Assembly (NCBI RefSeq): GCF_011057645.1
Contig: NZ_JAALGE010000030.1
Coordinates: 1-36,056, forward strand
Source: Marisediminicola senii
Lineage (GTDB): Bacteria; Actinomycetota; Actinomycetes; Actinomycetales; Microbacteriaceae
Length of the DNA: 36,056 nucleotides
Direction: 5' to 3'
The notes below the pieces were generated by a model that saw only the letters and a program-made list of their open reading frames with translations, ran no database searches and had not been told where the DNA came from. Made by a program: the position numbers and the translations under genes. Each line of letters starts with the position of its first letter. The first letter of the stretch is position 1. This document shows positions 1-8,602 of this stretch, piece after piece.

Positions 1-2026
1 CGTCGGCGACGGCCTGGGTGGCGTTGAGGCGGTGCTGCAGCTCGGCGACCCGCGCCGCCACGGTGTCGTGGGCGCCGCGCGCCCGGGTGACGCGGTCGGT
101 CATGCCGTCCCGGGTGCTGGTGGCGGTGACGACCTCGGCCACCGCCGCATCGCGCTTCTCTCGCAGCTCGACGATGCGCGCCGCGAGGGCCTGCTGGAGC
201 CCGCGCGCCGCGGCCTGCTGCTCGGTGAGCTGGGCTGCCTCGCGGGCGGCGGCGCGCGCGTCGGCCAGTCGCGTCTCGGCATCGGCGAGCTCGGCGTCGA
301 GGATGTCGATGGACTTGCCGTCGGCGCGGGCGAGCGCCTCGGCGAGTTGCGTGCCGAGGTCGGTGGCGCGGAGGTGCGCGGTGTCGGCGCGCTGGCGGAG
401 GGTCTCGGCGTGGGCGCGGGCCTCCTCGACGTCGGCCAGGGTCACCGGCTCGGCATCGGAGGTGGCGGGCGCCGGGTGCACGGTCGAACCGCAGACCGCG
501 CACGGTTCGTCGTCGCGCAGGCCCGTCGCGAGTTCGGCGGCGTGGCCCGCGAGGCGCAGGTCCATCAGCTGTGACGCCCGGTGGGCCGCTGCGACATGGG
601 CTGCCGCGTCGGCTGCAGCGGACTGCAGGGCGGCGGTGTGCTTCGTGGTGAGCGTGTCGGCGGATGCCGCAGCCGCGCGGGCCGCGGTGATGCGGGTGAC
701 GCGTTCCGCGGCATCCACCTTTGCCGCCGCGCGTGCCGTGACGGCCGAGATCACGGCCGCGAGCTCGTCGAGCAGCGACGGGAGCTCGTCGTGGTCGGCG
801 GTCGCCCGCGCGAGTGTCGCCGTGAGGTCGTCGACCCGTTTCGTGGCTGCGGCGATCTCGCGGGCGAGGGCGTCGAGGGCGCGCTCGTCGCGCTCAGCCT
901 CGTCGAGGGTGCCGAGGGTGCGGGTGAGGTCGTCGATCGCGCGGGCAAGCGTGTCGGCATCCGGGGTTCCGGTGCTGGCAGCATCGCTCTCATCCGAGAC
1001 CTCCCCGTATGCCTCGAGCGCGACCCGCAACCGCTCGCTCGCGCGCTGGGCCGCGGCATCGGCGTCGGCGCTGGCCTGCACGCGCGGCCACACCGCGGCG
1101 CCATCGCGGGCAAGGGCGACCCGTGCCCGATCGTCGTCGACCGCGGCGTGCTGTGCGTCGAGGGCGGCAAGCCGTGCCTCTGCCTCGGCACGCCGCATCT
1201 GCAGCGCGACGCTCGACTCGACGGCGCGGTGCGCGAGGTCGGCGTCGCGGTAGGCGGCGCGCGCCGCGGATGCCTGCGCGTCGACGGTCTCGCGGTCGGC
1301 GAGCAGCCCGGCGAGCACGTCGTCGAACCACGCCAGCGAGGGCTCTGGCACCTCGTCGAGGTCGATCAGGCTGGCGACCCTGGCGGCATCCTGGGCGAGG
1401 GATTCCCGCACGCTGCCGAGCTGGGCATCGAGCTTCTTGCGCCGCTCGACGAGGGTCGTCTCGATGTCGAGGAACCTGCGGGTGCCGAACAGCGATCGCA
1501 GCAGCTTCTGCCGTTCGTCTCCCTTCGCCAGCAGGAATTCCTGGAAGCGGTTCTGCGCGAGCAGGATGACCTGCAAAAACTGCTCCTTGGTGAGCCCGAC
1601 GATGCGGTCGATCTCGGCGGCGACGGTGCGGGGGATGGCGGCGATGCCCTCCCATTCGCCGCCGACGAGTATCGCCAGTTCGGCGGTCGCCTTCTGCGGC
1701 GTAGTACCGGTGCCGTTCTTCTTCAGTCGCTCGTATTCCGGTGACCGGATCAGCCGGTACCGGTCGGCGTCGACGGTGAACTCGAGTTCGACCGACGTCG
1801 GGTCGTCGGGCGCCGCGTGGTCGCTGCGCAGCTTCTGCTGGGTGCCCTCGTAGCGGGGAACCGTGCCGTAGAGCGCGAAGCAGATCGCGTCGAGGATGCT
1901 CGACTTGCCCGCGCCGGTCTTGCCGGTGATGAGGAACAGCCCGTCGCCCTCGAATGCCTCGAAGTCGACGGTCTGGGTGGTCTTGTACGGGCCGAATCCG
2001 GTGATGGCGAGCCGCTTGATCCTCAT
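1..2026 (-). CDS. sbcC: Exonuclease SbcC, large ATPase subunit (C-terminus outside window)
   Basis: ATPase/coiled-coil subunit of the SbcCD (Rad50-Mre11 type) nuclease, which opens and trims hairpins and blocked DNA ends. Residues 1-675 are present. The Walker A motif GKTGAGKS lies at residues 35-42, a Q-loop region (LLAQNRFQEFL) near 150, long Ala/Arg/Glu-rich coiled coil follows, and the zinc-hook CAVC is at residues 509-512. About a third of the usual protein (second coiled coil, signature and Walker B) should lie left of position 1. The ATG at 2026 overlaps the sbcD stop as ATGA, so translation is probably coupled. The identification is firm; only the C-terminus is unseen. Confidence 0.95.
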   Translation of the reverse strand, partial: MRIKRLAITGFGPYKTTQTVDFEAFEGDGLFLITGKTGAGKSSILDAICFALYGTVPRYEGTQQKLRSDHAAPDDPTSVELEFTVDADRYRLIRSPEYERLKKNGTGTTPQKATAELAILVGGEWEGIAAIPRTVAAEIDRIVGLTKEQFLQVILLAQNRFQEFLLAKGDERQKLLRSLFGTRRFLDIETTLVERRKKLDAQLGSVRESLAQDAARVASLIDLDEVPEPSLAWFDDVLAGLLADRETVDAQASAARAAYRDADLAHRAVESSVALQMRRAEAEARLAALDAQHAAVDDDRARVALARDGAAVWPRVQASADADAAAQRASERLRVALEAYGEVSDESDAASTGTPDADTLARAIDDLTRTLGTLDEAERDERALDALAREIAAATKRVDDLTATLARATADHDELPSLLDELAAVISAVTARAAAKVDAAERVTRITAARAAAASADTLTTKHTAALQSAAADAAAHVAAAHRASQLMDLRLAGHAAELATGLRDDEPCAVCGSTVHPAPATSDAEPVTLADVEEARAHAETLRQRADTAHLRATDLGTQLAEALARADGKSIDILDAELADAETRLADARAAAREAAQLTEQQAAARGLQQALAARIVELREKRDAAVAEVVTATSTRDGMTDRVTRARGAHDTVAARVAELQHRLNATQAVAD

Positions 2027-3180
2027 GCGAGCGCCTCCGCTGCCGTCTGGTCTGCCACCGCATCGGCGATCGCGCGCCGCTCGAAGTTGGTCGGCCCGAC
2101 GCCGCCGCGCACGTAGCCGAGAAAGTCGGCGACGATCTGCTGGTCGTCCTTGCCGCGCAGCCGCTCGGTGTAGGTCTCGGTGGATGCCGCATCCGCCCCC
2201 ACCGGTCGGTGATCAAGTCGCACGCACCACGGGAACCGCTCCTGCAGCCTGCGCATGCCATCCATCGGGCGAACCCGGTCGGTGAGCACCACGGACACCC
2301 ACGATGACTCCGCCCGCGCGTACTGCGCGTCACCGAGCAGGTCGTCGAGCTCGCCGGTGAGTACGACGAGGTCGCGGGGGATGGGAAGGGATACCCACTC
2401 GGTACGACCTGGCACCAGCCCCGTGGCATCCACCTCGAAGAGCCAGCCGCCGCGCGGCTTGCCCGCCTCGCTGAACGAGTAGTGCAGGGGCGCCCCGGAG
2501 TAGCGCACCCGGTCGCTGATCGTGTTGCGGGAGTGGATGTGGCCGAGCGCGACGTAGTCCGGCCCGTCGAACACCTCGGCCGGCACCAGGTCGATGCCAC
2601 CGGAGGTGATGTCGCGTTCCACGTCGCTGGCCGGAACACCGACGGCGAAGCAGTGCGACACAACGACGGAACGCCCACCGCGTTCGGCGAGGTCGGCGCG
2701 GATGTCGGTCATCGCGTTGGCGAGCACCTGCTCGTGGGTGCGCAGCGTGGTGCCCGGGTAGAGGTGCCGCACGAGCGACGGTTCGAGATAGGGGATGCCG
2801 TAGAAGTGCACCGGCCCGTGCTCGTCGGTCACGGTGATCGGTGTCGCCGCATTCTCGGGGCGAGTGCAGATGTGGATGCCGGCGAGCCCGGCGAACTCCG
2901 CCTGGAACCCGAGTCGCGTTGCCGAGTCGTGGTTGCCACTCGTCATCACGACGACCGCGCCCGCCGCGTGCAGCGCGCGCAGTGTGTCGGTGAGCACCGA
3001 GTAGTACTCGGCCGCCGGCGTCGCCGAGTCGAAGATGTCGCCCGCGACGACGACCACGTCGACCTCCCGGGCGATGACCTCGGCGACGAGGGCGGTGAGC
3101 ACCGAGCGAAGCGGCTCGATCGTCGACGTGCCGTGAAAGGTGCGCCCGATGTGCCAGTCGGAGGTGTGGAGAATGCGCAT
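2023..3180 (-). CDS. sbcD: Exonuclease SbcD, Mre11-type nuclease subunit
   Basis: Metallophosphoesterase nuclease partner of SbcC, 385 aa, close to the usual length. The manganese-binding motifs appear in order: SDWHIGR at the N-terminus, GDIFDSA, SGNHDSA, SHC near residue 155 and LGHIHS near 200. The gene is the first of a two-gene operon and its stop overlaps the sbcC start by 4 nt. The start at 3180 is supported by a TAGCGT hexamer exactly 6 nt upstream, which suggests a leaderless transcript. The 101-bp gap to the divergent MOSC gene carries both promoters. Confidence 0.96.
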   Translation of the reverse strand: MRILHTSDWHIGRTFHGTSTIEPLRSVLTALVAEVIAREVDVVVVAGDIFDSATPAAEYYSVLTDTLRALHAAGAVVVMTSGNHDSATRLGFQAEFAGLAGIHICTRPENAATPITVTDEHGPVHFYGIPYLEPSLVRHLYPGTTLRTHEQVLANAMTDIRADLAERGGRSVVVSHCFAVGVPASDVERDITSGGIDLVPAEVFDGPDYVALGHIHSRNTISDRVRYSGAPLHYSFSEAGKPRGGWLFEVDATGLVPGRTEWVSLPIPRDLVVLTGELDDLLGDAQYARAESSWVSVVLTDRVRPMDGMRRLQERFPWCVRLDHRPVGADAASTETYTERLRGKDDQQIVADFLGYVRGGVGPTNFERRAIADAVADQTAAEALA

Positions 3181-3186
3181 GCCTCG

Positions 3187-3192
3187 ACGCTA
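3187..3192 (-). promoter_or_regulatory. Probable -10 box of sbcDC, leaderless
   Basis: TAGCGT followed by 6 nt and then ATG at 3180. No convincing -35 is visible. It fits the pattern seen at many other genes in this window. Confidence 0.5.
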
Positions 3193-3268
3193 ACCGCAAC
3201 CTGCGACAGTCCCGGGTGGGCGCGCGCGGCGCGACCCCGGCGCGGCCAGAACCGGCCGGGCGGTGGGG

Positions 3269-3274
3269 CAGAAT
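3269..3274 (+). promoter_or_regulatory. Probable -10 box of the MOSC gene, leaderless
   Basis: CAGAAT followed by 7 nt and ATG at 3282. It supports the 3282 start over the upstream in-frame start at 3216. Confidence 0.5.
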
Positions 3275-3281
3275 CGTGAGC

Positions 3282-3887
3282 ATGACTGCGCCCGATGCGA
3301 CCGCACCCGCACCCGCCCAGGCCGCCGAGCCCGCGGCGGCGCCGCTGCCCGGCACCGTGGCATCCGTCAACAGGGACAGCGCGCACAACTTCAGCAAGCC
3401 GCCGGTCGACTCGGTCGTGCTGCTCGAGGGCCTTGGCATCGAGGGCGACGTGCACGCCGGGGTCACGGTGACGCACCGTTACCTGGTGAAGAAGGATCCG
3501 ACCAGGCGAAACCTGACGCAGGTGCACCTAATCCCGGAGGAGCTGTTCGCCGACCTCGCCGAGAAGGGCTTCACCGTCGGCGCGGGCGAGCTGGGGGAGA
3601 ACGTCACCACCCGCGGCATGGAGCTGCTGAGCCTGCCGCTCGGCACGCGGCTACACCTCGGCGAGACCGCGATCGTCGAGGTGACCGGGCTGCGCAGCCC
3701 GTGCTCGCTGATCAACGGCTTTCAGAAGGGGCTCATGAAGACCATGGTCTCGAAGGCAGACGACGGCACCGTCGTGCTGACTGCGGGCATCATGGGCGTG
3801 GTCGCCGCCGGGGGAGTCGTCGCGCCGGGGGACGCGATCCGGGTCGAGCTGCCCGCGGGGGAGCCCATCCCGCTCGGGATCGTCTAG
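3282..3887 (+). CDS. MOSC domain-containing protein
   Basis: 201 aa single-domain MOSC protein (molybdenum cofactor sulfurase C-terminal type). Such proteins bind or transfer sulfur to molybdenum cofactor or reduce N-hydroxylated compounds; the substrate here is unknown. Visible features are an Ala/Pro-rich N-terminus of about 25 residues, the beta-barrel start GTVASVNRD, the GELGENVTTRGM segment typical of the family, and a conserved cysteine in LRSPCSLINGF. A longer in-frame start at 3216 exists, but the -10-like CAGAAT lies 7 nt before 3282. It is divergent from sbcD and convergent with the helicase gene, and no molybdenum enzyme is nearby. Confidence 0.88.
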   Translation: MTAPDATAPAPAQAAEPAAAPLPGTVASVNRDSAHNFSKPPVDSVVLLEGLGIEGDVHAGVTVTHRYLVKKDPTRRNLTQVHLIPEELFADLAEKGFTVGAGELGENVTTRGMELLSLPLGTRLHLGETAIVEVTGLRSPCSLINGFQKGLMKTMVSKADDGTVVLTAGIMGVVAAGGVVAPGDAIRVELPAGEPIPLGIV

Positions 3888-3925
3888 GCCGAACAGCACG
3901 ACCCCGCCGCATGTCGCTCTCCGCA

Positions 3926-3949
3926 CTGCGCGACCCGGACTGCGCGCAG
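3926..3949. terminator. Possible bidirectional terminator hairpin
   Basis: A 7-bp GC stem (ctgcgcg/cgcgcag) with a 10-nt loop sits between the convergent MOSC and helicase genes. There is no U-tract, so the call is weak. Confidence 0.3.
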
Positions 3950-3951
3950 CC

Positions 3952-6900
3952 CTACCCCTCCAGCAGCCCGCGGATGTCGCTCGCGGTCAGCGCCGTGCTG
4001 AACGCGGCGTCGTCGTCCATGACCGCGTCGAACAGGCGCGCCTTCTTCTCCTTGAGCGCCATCACCTTCTCCTCGATGGTTCCGCTCGCGACCAGCCGGT
4101 AGACCATCACGTTGCGGGTCTGGCCGATGCGGTGCGTGCGGTCGACGGCTTGCGCCTCGGTCGCGGGGTTCCACCACGGGTCGAGGAGAAAGACGTAGTC
4201 GGCCTCGGTGAGGTTGAGCCCGAATCCGCCGGCCTTGAGGCTGATGAGAAAGACCGGGGCGGTGCCGTCCTTGAACCGGGCAATCACGTCTGCGCGGTGC
4301 AGCGTCGACCCGTCGAGGTACTCGTACGCGATGCCCTGCGCGTCGAGCCGCTCGGCCGCTTTGCGCAGGAAGGTCGTGAACTGGCTGAACACCAACGACC
4401 GGTGTCCTTCCGCGACGACGTCTCCCAGTTGCTCGAACAGCGCATCGAGCTTGCTCGACGGAATGTCGGCGTACTTCTCGTCGACCAGCGACGCGTCGAG
4501 GCTGAGCATGCGCAACAGGGTCAGCGACCGGAACACGATGAACCGGTTCTTGTCGAGGTCTTCGATCAACCCGAGAAGCTTCGCACGCTCGCGCTGCAGA
4601 ACGGTGTCGTACAGCGCGCGGTGCCGCGGCGCGAGGTCGATGGCGAGCACCTGCTCCTGCTTCTCCGGCAGCTCGGTCGCGACGAGCTCCTTCGTGCGCC
4701 GCATCATGAGGGGACGGATGCGACGGCGCAGCTTCGCCACCAGCTCGGGTTGCCCACCCGCCGCGATCGGGCGAACGTACTCCTCGGCGAACCGCCGCCC
4801 CGACGGGAACAGCCCGGGCGCGACGATCTGCAGCAGCGCCCACAGGTCGGTGAGGCTGTTCTCCATCGGGGTGCCGGTGATCGCGATCTTCACCGGGGTG
4901 TTCAGGTCGACCGCGGCGCGGTGCGCCTTCGACGCCGGGTTCTTCACGAACTGCGCCTCGTCGAGGATCAGCCCCGCCCATTCGACGTCCTGGTAGGCGG
5001 CGAAGTCGAGGCGGAACAGTGCGTAGGAGGTGACGACGAGGTCGGCTCCGGCCGCGTCGTCGGCGAGCGTGCGGCCGCTCTTCGTCTGGGTCGCGGTGAT
5101 TCCGCGCACCGCGAGCGACGGGGTGAAGCGGTGCGCCTCGCTGAGCCAGTTGGAGACGACGGAGGTGGGGGCGACGACGAGGAACGGCTTCGCGGGGGAT
5201 GCGGGCGGTGCGGCATCCATCGCGACATCGAGGGCAGACGACCTGGCAGCCGCCTCACGTTTCTCGACCGCGTGCGCGACGAGGGCGAGGGCCTGCAGCG
5301 TCTTGCCGAGTCCCATGTCGTCGGCGAGGATGCCGCCGAGCCCGTGCGCGTGCAGGAAAGCGAGCCAGTGATAGCCGTCGAGCTGGTACGGGCGCAGCGT
5401 CGCGTCGAGGGCGGCAGGCACCGCGACCGGGTCGACGTTCTCGGCCGCGAGCAGCCCGGAGACGCTCGCCCGCCAGCCCTGCGCCTGCTCGGTCTCGTCG
5501 GCGAGGTCTTCGAACTCCGACCACAGGCTCGCCTGGTACCGGCTGATGCGCACGCCGGTCTCCCATTCGTCGAGCCCGGACGCCTCGTCGATGAGTCGTC
5601 GCAGCTCGTCGAACACCGGCTGGGTCAGCGACAGGTAGGAGTTGTCGACGAGCAGCAGCTTGGTCTTGCCCGTCGCGAGCGCGGAGAACAGCGGGGCGAA
5701 CGGAACCTGCCGCCCCTCCACCGTCACGAGCACCCCGAGGTCGAACCAGTCGCGGTGCTCGGTCTCGACCGTGGTAACCGTCAGGGTCGGTGCCGCGGTC
5801 AGCTCCTTGTAGTCGGGCTGCTCGCCGACCACGTCGACGCGGACGCCGGGTAGGTCGATGCGGGGGAGCACGGTCGAGGCGAACTCGGCGGCGTCGAGTC
5901 CGCGGAGCACGATCGGAGTGGGCGACGGGGCGCCGGACGGGCGGGTGCCGGGTGCGCGGGTGCTGGGAGCGGGGGTGCCGGGAGCGGGGGTTGTAGAGGC
6001 AAGGCCGAGCGCCGTGTCGACGCGGGTCAGGGTGTCGAGCTCGACGGCGTCGTCGCGCGGTTCGGCGGCATCGTCGGCAGCCGTGTCGCGTCCCGTGGTG
6101 CGCATCGGGCGGCGGGTGCCCTGGTAGTCCCAGTGCCACGCCAGCGTCAGCTCGTGCTTCGCCGCGAACGTGGCGGTCAGCACGAGCACGGGCGGCACGA
6201 GCTCCGGTAGGTCGATCGACGCACTCGTCACCGTGACCGCGCGCCGCAACCGCGGAAAGTACTCACCCCAGAACTCGCCGACATCGCTCGCCGGCACGGT
6301 CACGGCCTTGGTCGGCCCGAGCAACCGGCGGTGCTCCTCGGTGATGGGGGTGGATGACGCCGCGAGCGTCACGATGCGCGGCTCGTTCTGCCACGCGTAG
6401 ACACCGTGGTCGCCGATCGTGGAGGCGGCCGCCGCGGGGTACTCGCGCCCGTCGATCGTGAGGGATGCCGTCAGCGCGAGCCCGGCCGCGGTGCCGGGCG
6501 CCGAGGCATCCACTGTGCCGTCCGCGCCGTCGGGAACCCCCGCACTCGCGTCGTCGGCCGTGGACGCGCTCAGCTCCATGCCGATCGTCGCCTCGCGCCC
6601 GATGACGACCTCGGAGCCCCGGGTGCCGCCGACCATGGCGATGCCGGCGGTGCGCCCGGAATCGAGGAGTCCCCAGAGCAGCGGGCTGTGGAAGTCGTCG
6701 AGGTACACCCAGTCGAGGTCGTGTCCGACGGTGAATTCGCGGGTCGCCCGGTACAGCGCGCCGAACTGTGCGAACCAGCGCTGCTGCGCCGGGTCGAGGT
6801 TGAGGCGGTTCGACTGGTAGGTCAGGGTGTTCCAGGTGACGGTGGTGCGCACCCAATTGCCGGCCCCGCTGCGGGTGACCGGGCGCACCCCGAGCCGGTA

Positions 6901-7539
6901 GTCGCCCGACTGGTCGATGGTGCGGCCGGCACTCTTCGCGGTGGGTCCGCGCCAGCGGTTGTGGGTGCGCGGCGTCTGCTCCCGCAGCTCGAAGATCAGG
7001 CCGAGCTGCGTGCGGGCGGCGCCAGGCGCCTGCGGCACCCGCGGGGTGATGGCCGAGACGGCGTCCTTCCAGGTGCGGGGGCCCGCCGGTTGCGCCGCGG
7101 GCTGCTCGACCAGGTTGTCGGCGGCGGAGAAGAACGCGTCGGCCGAGGAGGCGAACGCGCGCGACGGCGCAGCCCAGCCCGACCCGGTCAGCTTGCTCGC
7201 CGGGCCGATGCCGCCGGTGTCGAGGGCGCGCACGGCCTCGCCGTTGTGCTCGAGCAGCATGGCGGCGACGTGCTTGCAGTCGACGCCCATCGGGCAGCTG
7301 CAGCGACTGTCGACCGGCTTGCTCGACTCGCCGGGGCGCGGAACGAGGGTGACCGAACAGCGATACGGCACGATCCCGGTGCCGGTCACGCGGGCGGTCA
7401 GCACGCCGGTCGCGGAGGTGTACGAGGTCGGCGCGACGGCCTTGCTTCGCGCGTATTCGCGGCCCCGGTCGAACGCGGGCCGCCCGACGAGACGGATGAT
7501 GTCGCCCACGTCTACCAGGGGACGGATGTCGCTCGCCAT
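3952..7539 (-). CDS. SNF2/RapA-like helicase with N-terminal SWIM zinc finger
   Basis: 1195 aa SNF2-superfamily ATP-dependent DNA translocase. The SWIM finger CSCPMGVDCKH is at about residues 80-90 (CxC...CxH). A long middle region follows, with a Pro/Thr linker of four 15-bp repeats near residue 520. The motor begins with DDMGLGKT (Walker A, about 743), has LILDEAQ (motif II, about 860) and ITGTPMENS (motif III), and its second lobe has LVFSQF and DRTHRIGQ (about 1137). The same domain order is known from bacterial SWIM-SNF2 proteins, whose roles are mostly untested. It is monocistronic, divergent from the YchJ-like gene, with GACGAT 6 nt before the start. Confidence 0.95.
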   Translation of the reverse strand: MASDIRPLVDVGDIIRLVGRPAFDRGREYARSKAVAPTSYTSATGVLTARVTGTGIVPYRCSVTLVPRPGESSKPVDSRCSCPMGVDCKHVAAMLLEHNGEAVRALDTGGIGPASKLTGSGWAAPSRAFASSADAFFSAADNLVEQPAAQPAGPRTWKDAVSAITPRVPQAPGAARTQLGLIFELREQTPRTHNRWRGPTAKSAGRTIDQSGDYRLGVRPVTRSGAGNWVRTTVTWNTLTYQSNRLNLDPAQQRWFAQFGALYRATREFTVGHDLDWVYLDDFHSPLLWGLLDSGRTAGIAMVGGTRGSEVVIGREATIGMELSASTADDASAGVPDGADGTVDASAPGTAAGLALTASLTIDGREYPAAAASTIGDHGVYAWQNEPRIVTLAASSTPITEEHRRLLGPTKAVTVPASDVGEFWGEYFPRLRRAVTVTSASIDLPELVPPVLVLTATFAAKHELTLAWHWDYQGTRRPMRTTGRDTAADDAAEPRDDAVELDTLTRVDTALGLASTTPAPGTPAPSTRAPGTRPSGAPSPTPIVLRGLDAAEFASTVLPRIDLPGVRVDVVGEQPDYKELTAAPTLTVTTVETEHRDWFDLGVLVTVEGRQVPFAPLFSALATGKTKLLLVDNSYLSLTQPVFDELRRLIDEASGLDEWETGVRISRYQASLWSEFEDLADETEQAQGWRASVSGLLAAENVDPVAVPAALDATLRPYQLDGYHWLAFLHAHGLGGILADDMGLGKTLQALALVAHAVEKREAAARSSALDVAMDAAPPASPAKPFLVVAPTSVVSNWLSEAHRFTPSLAVRGITATQTKSGRTLADDAAGADLVVTSYALFRLDFAAYQDVEWAGLILDEAQFVKNPASKAHRAAVDLNTPVKIAITGTPMENSLTDLWALLQIVAPGLFPSGRRFAEEYVRPIAAGGQPELVAKLRRRIRPLMMRRTKELVATELPEKQEQVLAIDLAPRHRALYDTVLQRERAKLLGLIEDLDKNRFIVFRSLTLLRMLSLDASLVDEKYADIPSSKLDALFEQLGDVVAEGHRSLVFSQFTTFLRKAAERLDAQGIAYEYLDGSTLHRADVIARFKDGTAPVFLISLKAGGFGLNLTEADYVFLLDPWWNPATEAQAVDRTHRIGQTRNVMVYRLVASGTIEEKVMALKEKKARLFDAVMDDDAAFSTALTASDIRGLLEG
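5932..5991 (-). repeat. Four 15-bp tandem repeats inside the helicase gene
   Basis: Four in-frame units of 15 bp encode TPAPG, TPAPS, TRAPG and TRPSG. They form a flexible linker between the N-terminal region and the SNF2 motor. Copy number is likely variable between strains. Confidence 0.8.
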
Positions 7540-7545
7540 TGGTTC

Positions 7546-7551
7546 ATCGTC
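7546..7551 (-). promoter_or_regulatory. Probable -10 box of the helicase gene, leaderless
   Basis: GACGAT with 6 nt to the ATG at 7539. The same hexamer occupies the same position upstream of the ABC ATPase gene at 11299. Confidence 0.5.
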
Positions 7552-7631
7552 TCACGGGGTACCGACACGGGATTCTGCGCGGACCGGTCGGCGCGGTGCA
7601 GCACCCGCGCCCGAGGCACTGACGCTCGGGC

Positions 7632-7637
7632 GAGAAT
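7632..7637 (+). promoter_or_regulatory. Probable -10 box of the YchJ-like gene, leaderless
   Basis: GAGAAT followed by 6 nt and the GTG at 7644. No Shine-Dalgarno sequence is needed if transcription begins at the GTG. Confidence 0.5.
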
Positions 7638-7643
7638 GGAGCG

Positions 7644-8087
7644 GTGACGACACCCGCCGCTTTCGAGTTCGCGCCGCTCGCGGCATCCACTCGCTGTCCC
7701 TGCCTGAGCGGGGAACAGTACGGTGCGTGCTGCGGGCCGTTCCACGGCGGCGAGGCGGCCGCACCCACCGCCGAACGCCTGATGCGATCGCGATACTCGG
7801 CGTATGTCACCGGTGACGCCGCGTACCTGCTGGCGACCTGGCACCCGTCGACGCGGCCCGCGACGCTCGAACTCGATGCCGCGCGCCGGTTCTTTCGCCT
7901 CGACATCATCGAATCGAGGGGCGGCGGGATGCTGGATGCCGACGGCACCGTCGAGTTTTGCGCGTTCTCCACGCTCACGACCACTGACCCGGGCACCGGA
8001 GCGACCACCCGCACCGTCGACGAGCAGCACGAGGTCAGCCGTTTCGTTCGGGTCGACCGCCGCTGGGCCTACCTCGACGGGCGCTGA
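7644..8087 (+). CDS. YchJ-like (UPF0225) SEC-C motif protein
   Basis: 147 aa protein of the YchJ/UPF0225 family, function unassigned. An N-terminal SEC-C-like zinc motif (CPCLSGEQYGACCGPFH, around residues 19-35) is followed by the family segment LMRSRYSAYV and a cystatin-like/NTF2-like fold ending in DRRWAYLDGR. The start is GTG at 7644, supported by GAGAAT 6 nt upstream. It is divergent from the helicase gene and convergent with the small acidic gene, with a strong hairpin between them. SEC-C zinc motifs are known to mediate protein interactions, for example SecA with SecB; a chaperone-like role would be inference only. Confidence 0.88.
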   Translation: MTTPAAFEFAPLAASTRCPCLSGEQYGACCGPFHGGEAAAPTAERLMRSRYSAYVTGDAAYLLATWHPSTRPATLELDAARRFFRLDIIESRGGGMLDADGTVEFCAFSTLTTTDPGTGATTRTVDEQHEVSRFVRVDRRWAYLDGR

Positions 8088-8134
8088 CTCGACGGGCACT
8101 GACTCGATGGCTCTGCGTCGACGGGCAATGAAAA

Positions 8135-8162
8135 CGCCCCGCCAGGCTGACCTGGCGGGGCG
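8135..8162. terminator. Intrinsic terminator between convergent genes
   Basis: A perfect 11-bp GC-rich stem (cgccccgccag/ctggcggggcg) with a 6-nt loop. On the minus strand it is followed by TTTT, so it best terminates the small acidic gene, and it may also stop the YchJ-like transcript. Confidence 0.85.
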
Positions 8163-8182
8163 TGATCGAGGGGGAAAGAGGC

Positions 8183-8374
8183 TCAGCTGTCGCCGCCACC
8201 GGAAGCCGCATCAGCCTCGCCGGCTTCGGTGCCGGTGTCGCCACCGTCGGATCCCGAACCGTCGGGCAGCGAGTCGGTCCAGCTCGAGCCGGTGCTCTCG
8301 GAGGTCTCGGTGGTCTCGGTCTCGACGTGGGTTCCGTCGTGCTCGGTGTGTTCGGACTTCTCGGTGTTTGTCAT
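8183..8374 (-). CDS. Small acidic Ser/Thr/Gly-rich hypothetical protein
   Basis: 63 aa from ATG 8374, with no recognised family. The sequence is strongly acidic and rich in Thr, Ser, Glu, Asp and Gly, has no cysteines or hydrophobic core, and is probably disordered. A longer frame from 8428 exists, but TACATT lies exactly 6 nt before 8374, and a strong terminator with TTTT follows the stop in the right direction. These two signals are the main reasons to accept it as a real, separately transcribed gene. The role is unknown. Confidence 0.62.
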   Translation of the reverse strand: MTNTEKSEHTEHDGTHVETETTETSESTGSSWTDSLPDGSGSDGGDTGTEAGEADAASGGGDS

Positions 8375-8380
8375 GAGACC

Positions 8381-8386
8381 AATGTA
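8381..8386 (-). promoter_or_regulatory. Probable -10 box of the small acidic gene, leaderless
   Basis: TACATT followed by 6 nt and ATG at 8374. It lies in the 228-bp gap shared with the divergent Rieske gene. Confidence 0.5.
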
Positions 8387-8602
8387 CGGCGCTGAACATT
8401 TTCGGGCCACGGGTTGCGGCCGACGCAAAACAGGCGTAGACGGGCACCGACGAGCCGGATGCTACCCCACGGGCACATTGGTGGGCGCATGTGGGCGAGG
8501 GGGTTGTGTGCGGCCCCCGCATGGGGTCCGCTGGTACCTAGCCATCCCGTCGTCGTCACCGGGTGCCCCCGCGCACCACCGCAGACCTGAAAGAGGCACA
8601 CC

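Noticed and set aside
18-1253. Long plus-strand open frame (411 aa), and others of similar kind opposite sbcC
   Set aside because: Ser/Arg/Ala-rich shadow of the sbcC coding strand with no domain. GC-rich codons leave antisense frames open.
990-2678. Minus-strand 562-aa frame crossing the sbcD-sbcC junction
   Set aside because: It overlaps both true genes in another frame and reads as Arg/Pro-rich noise.
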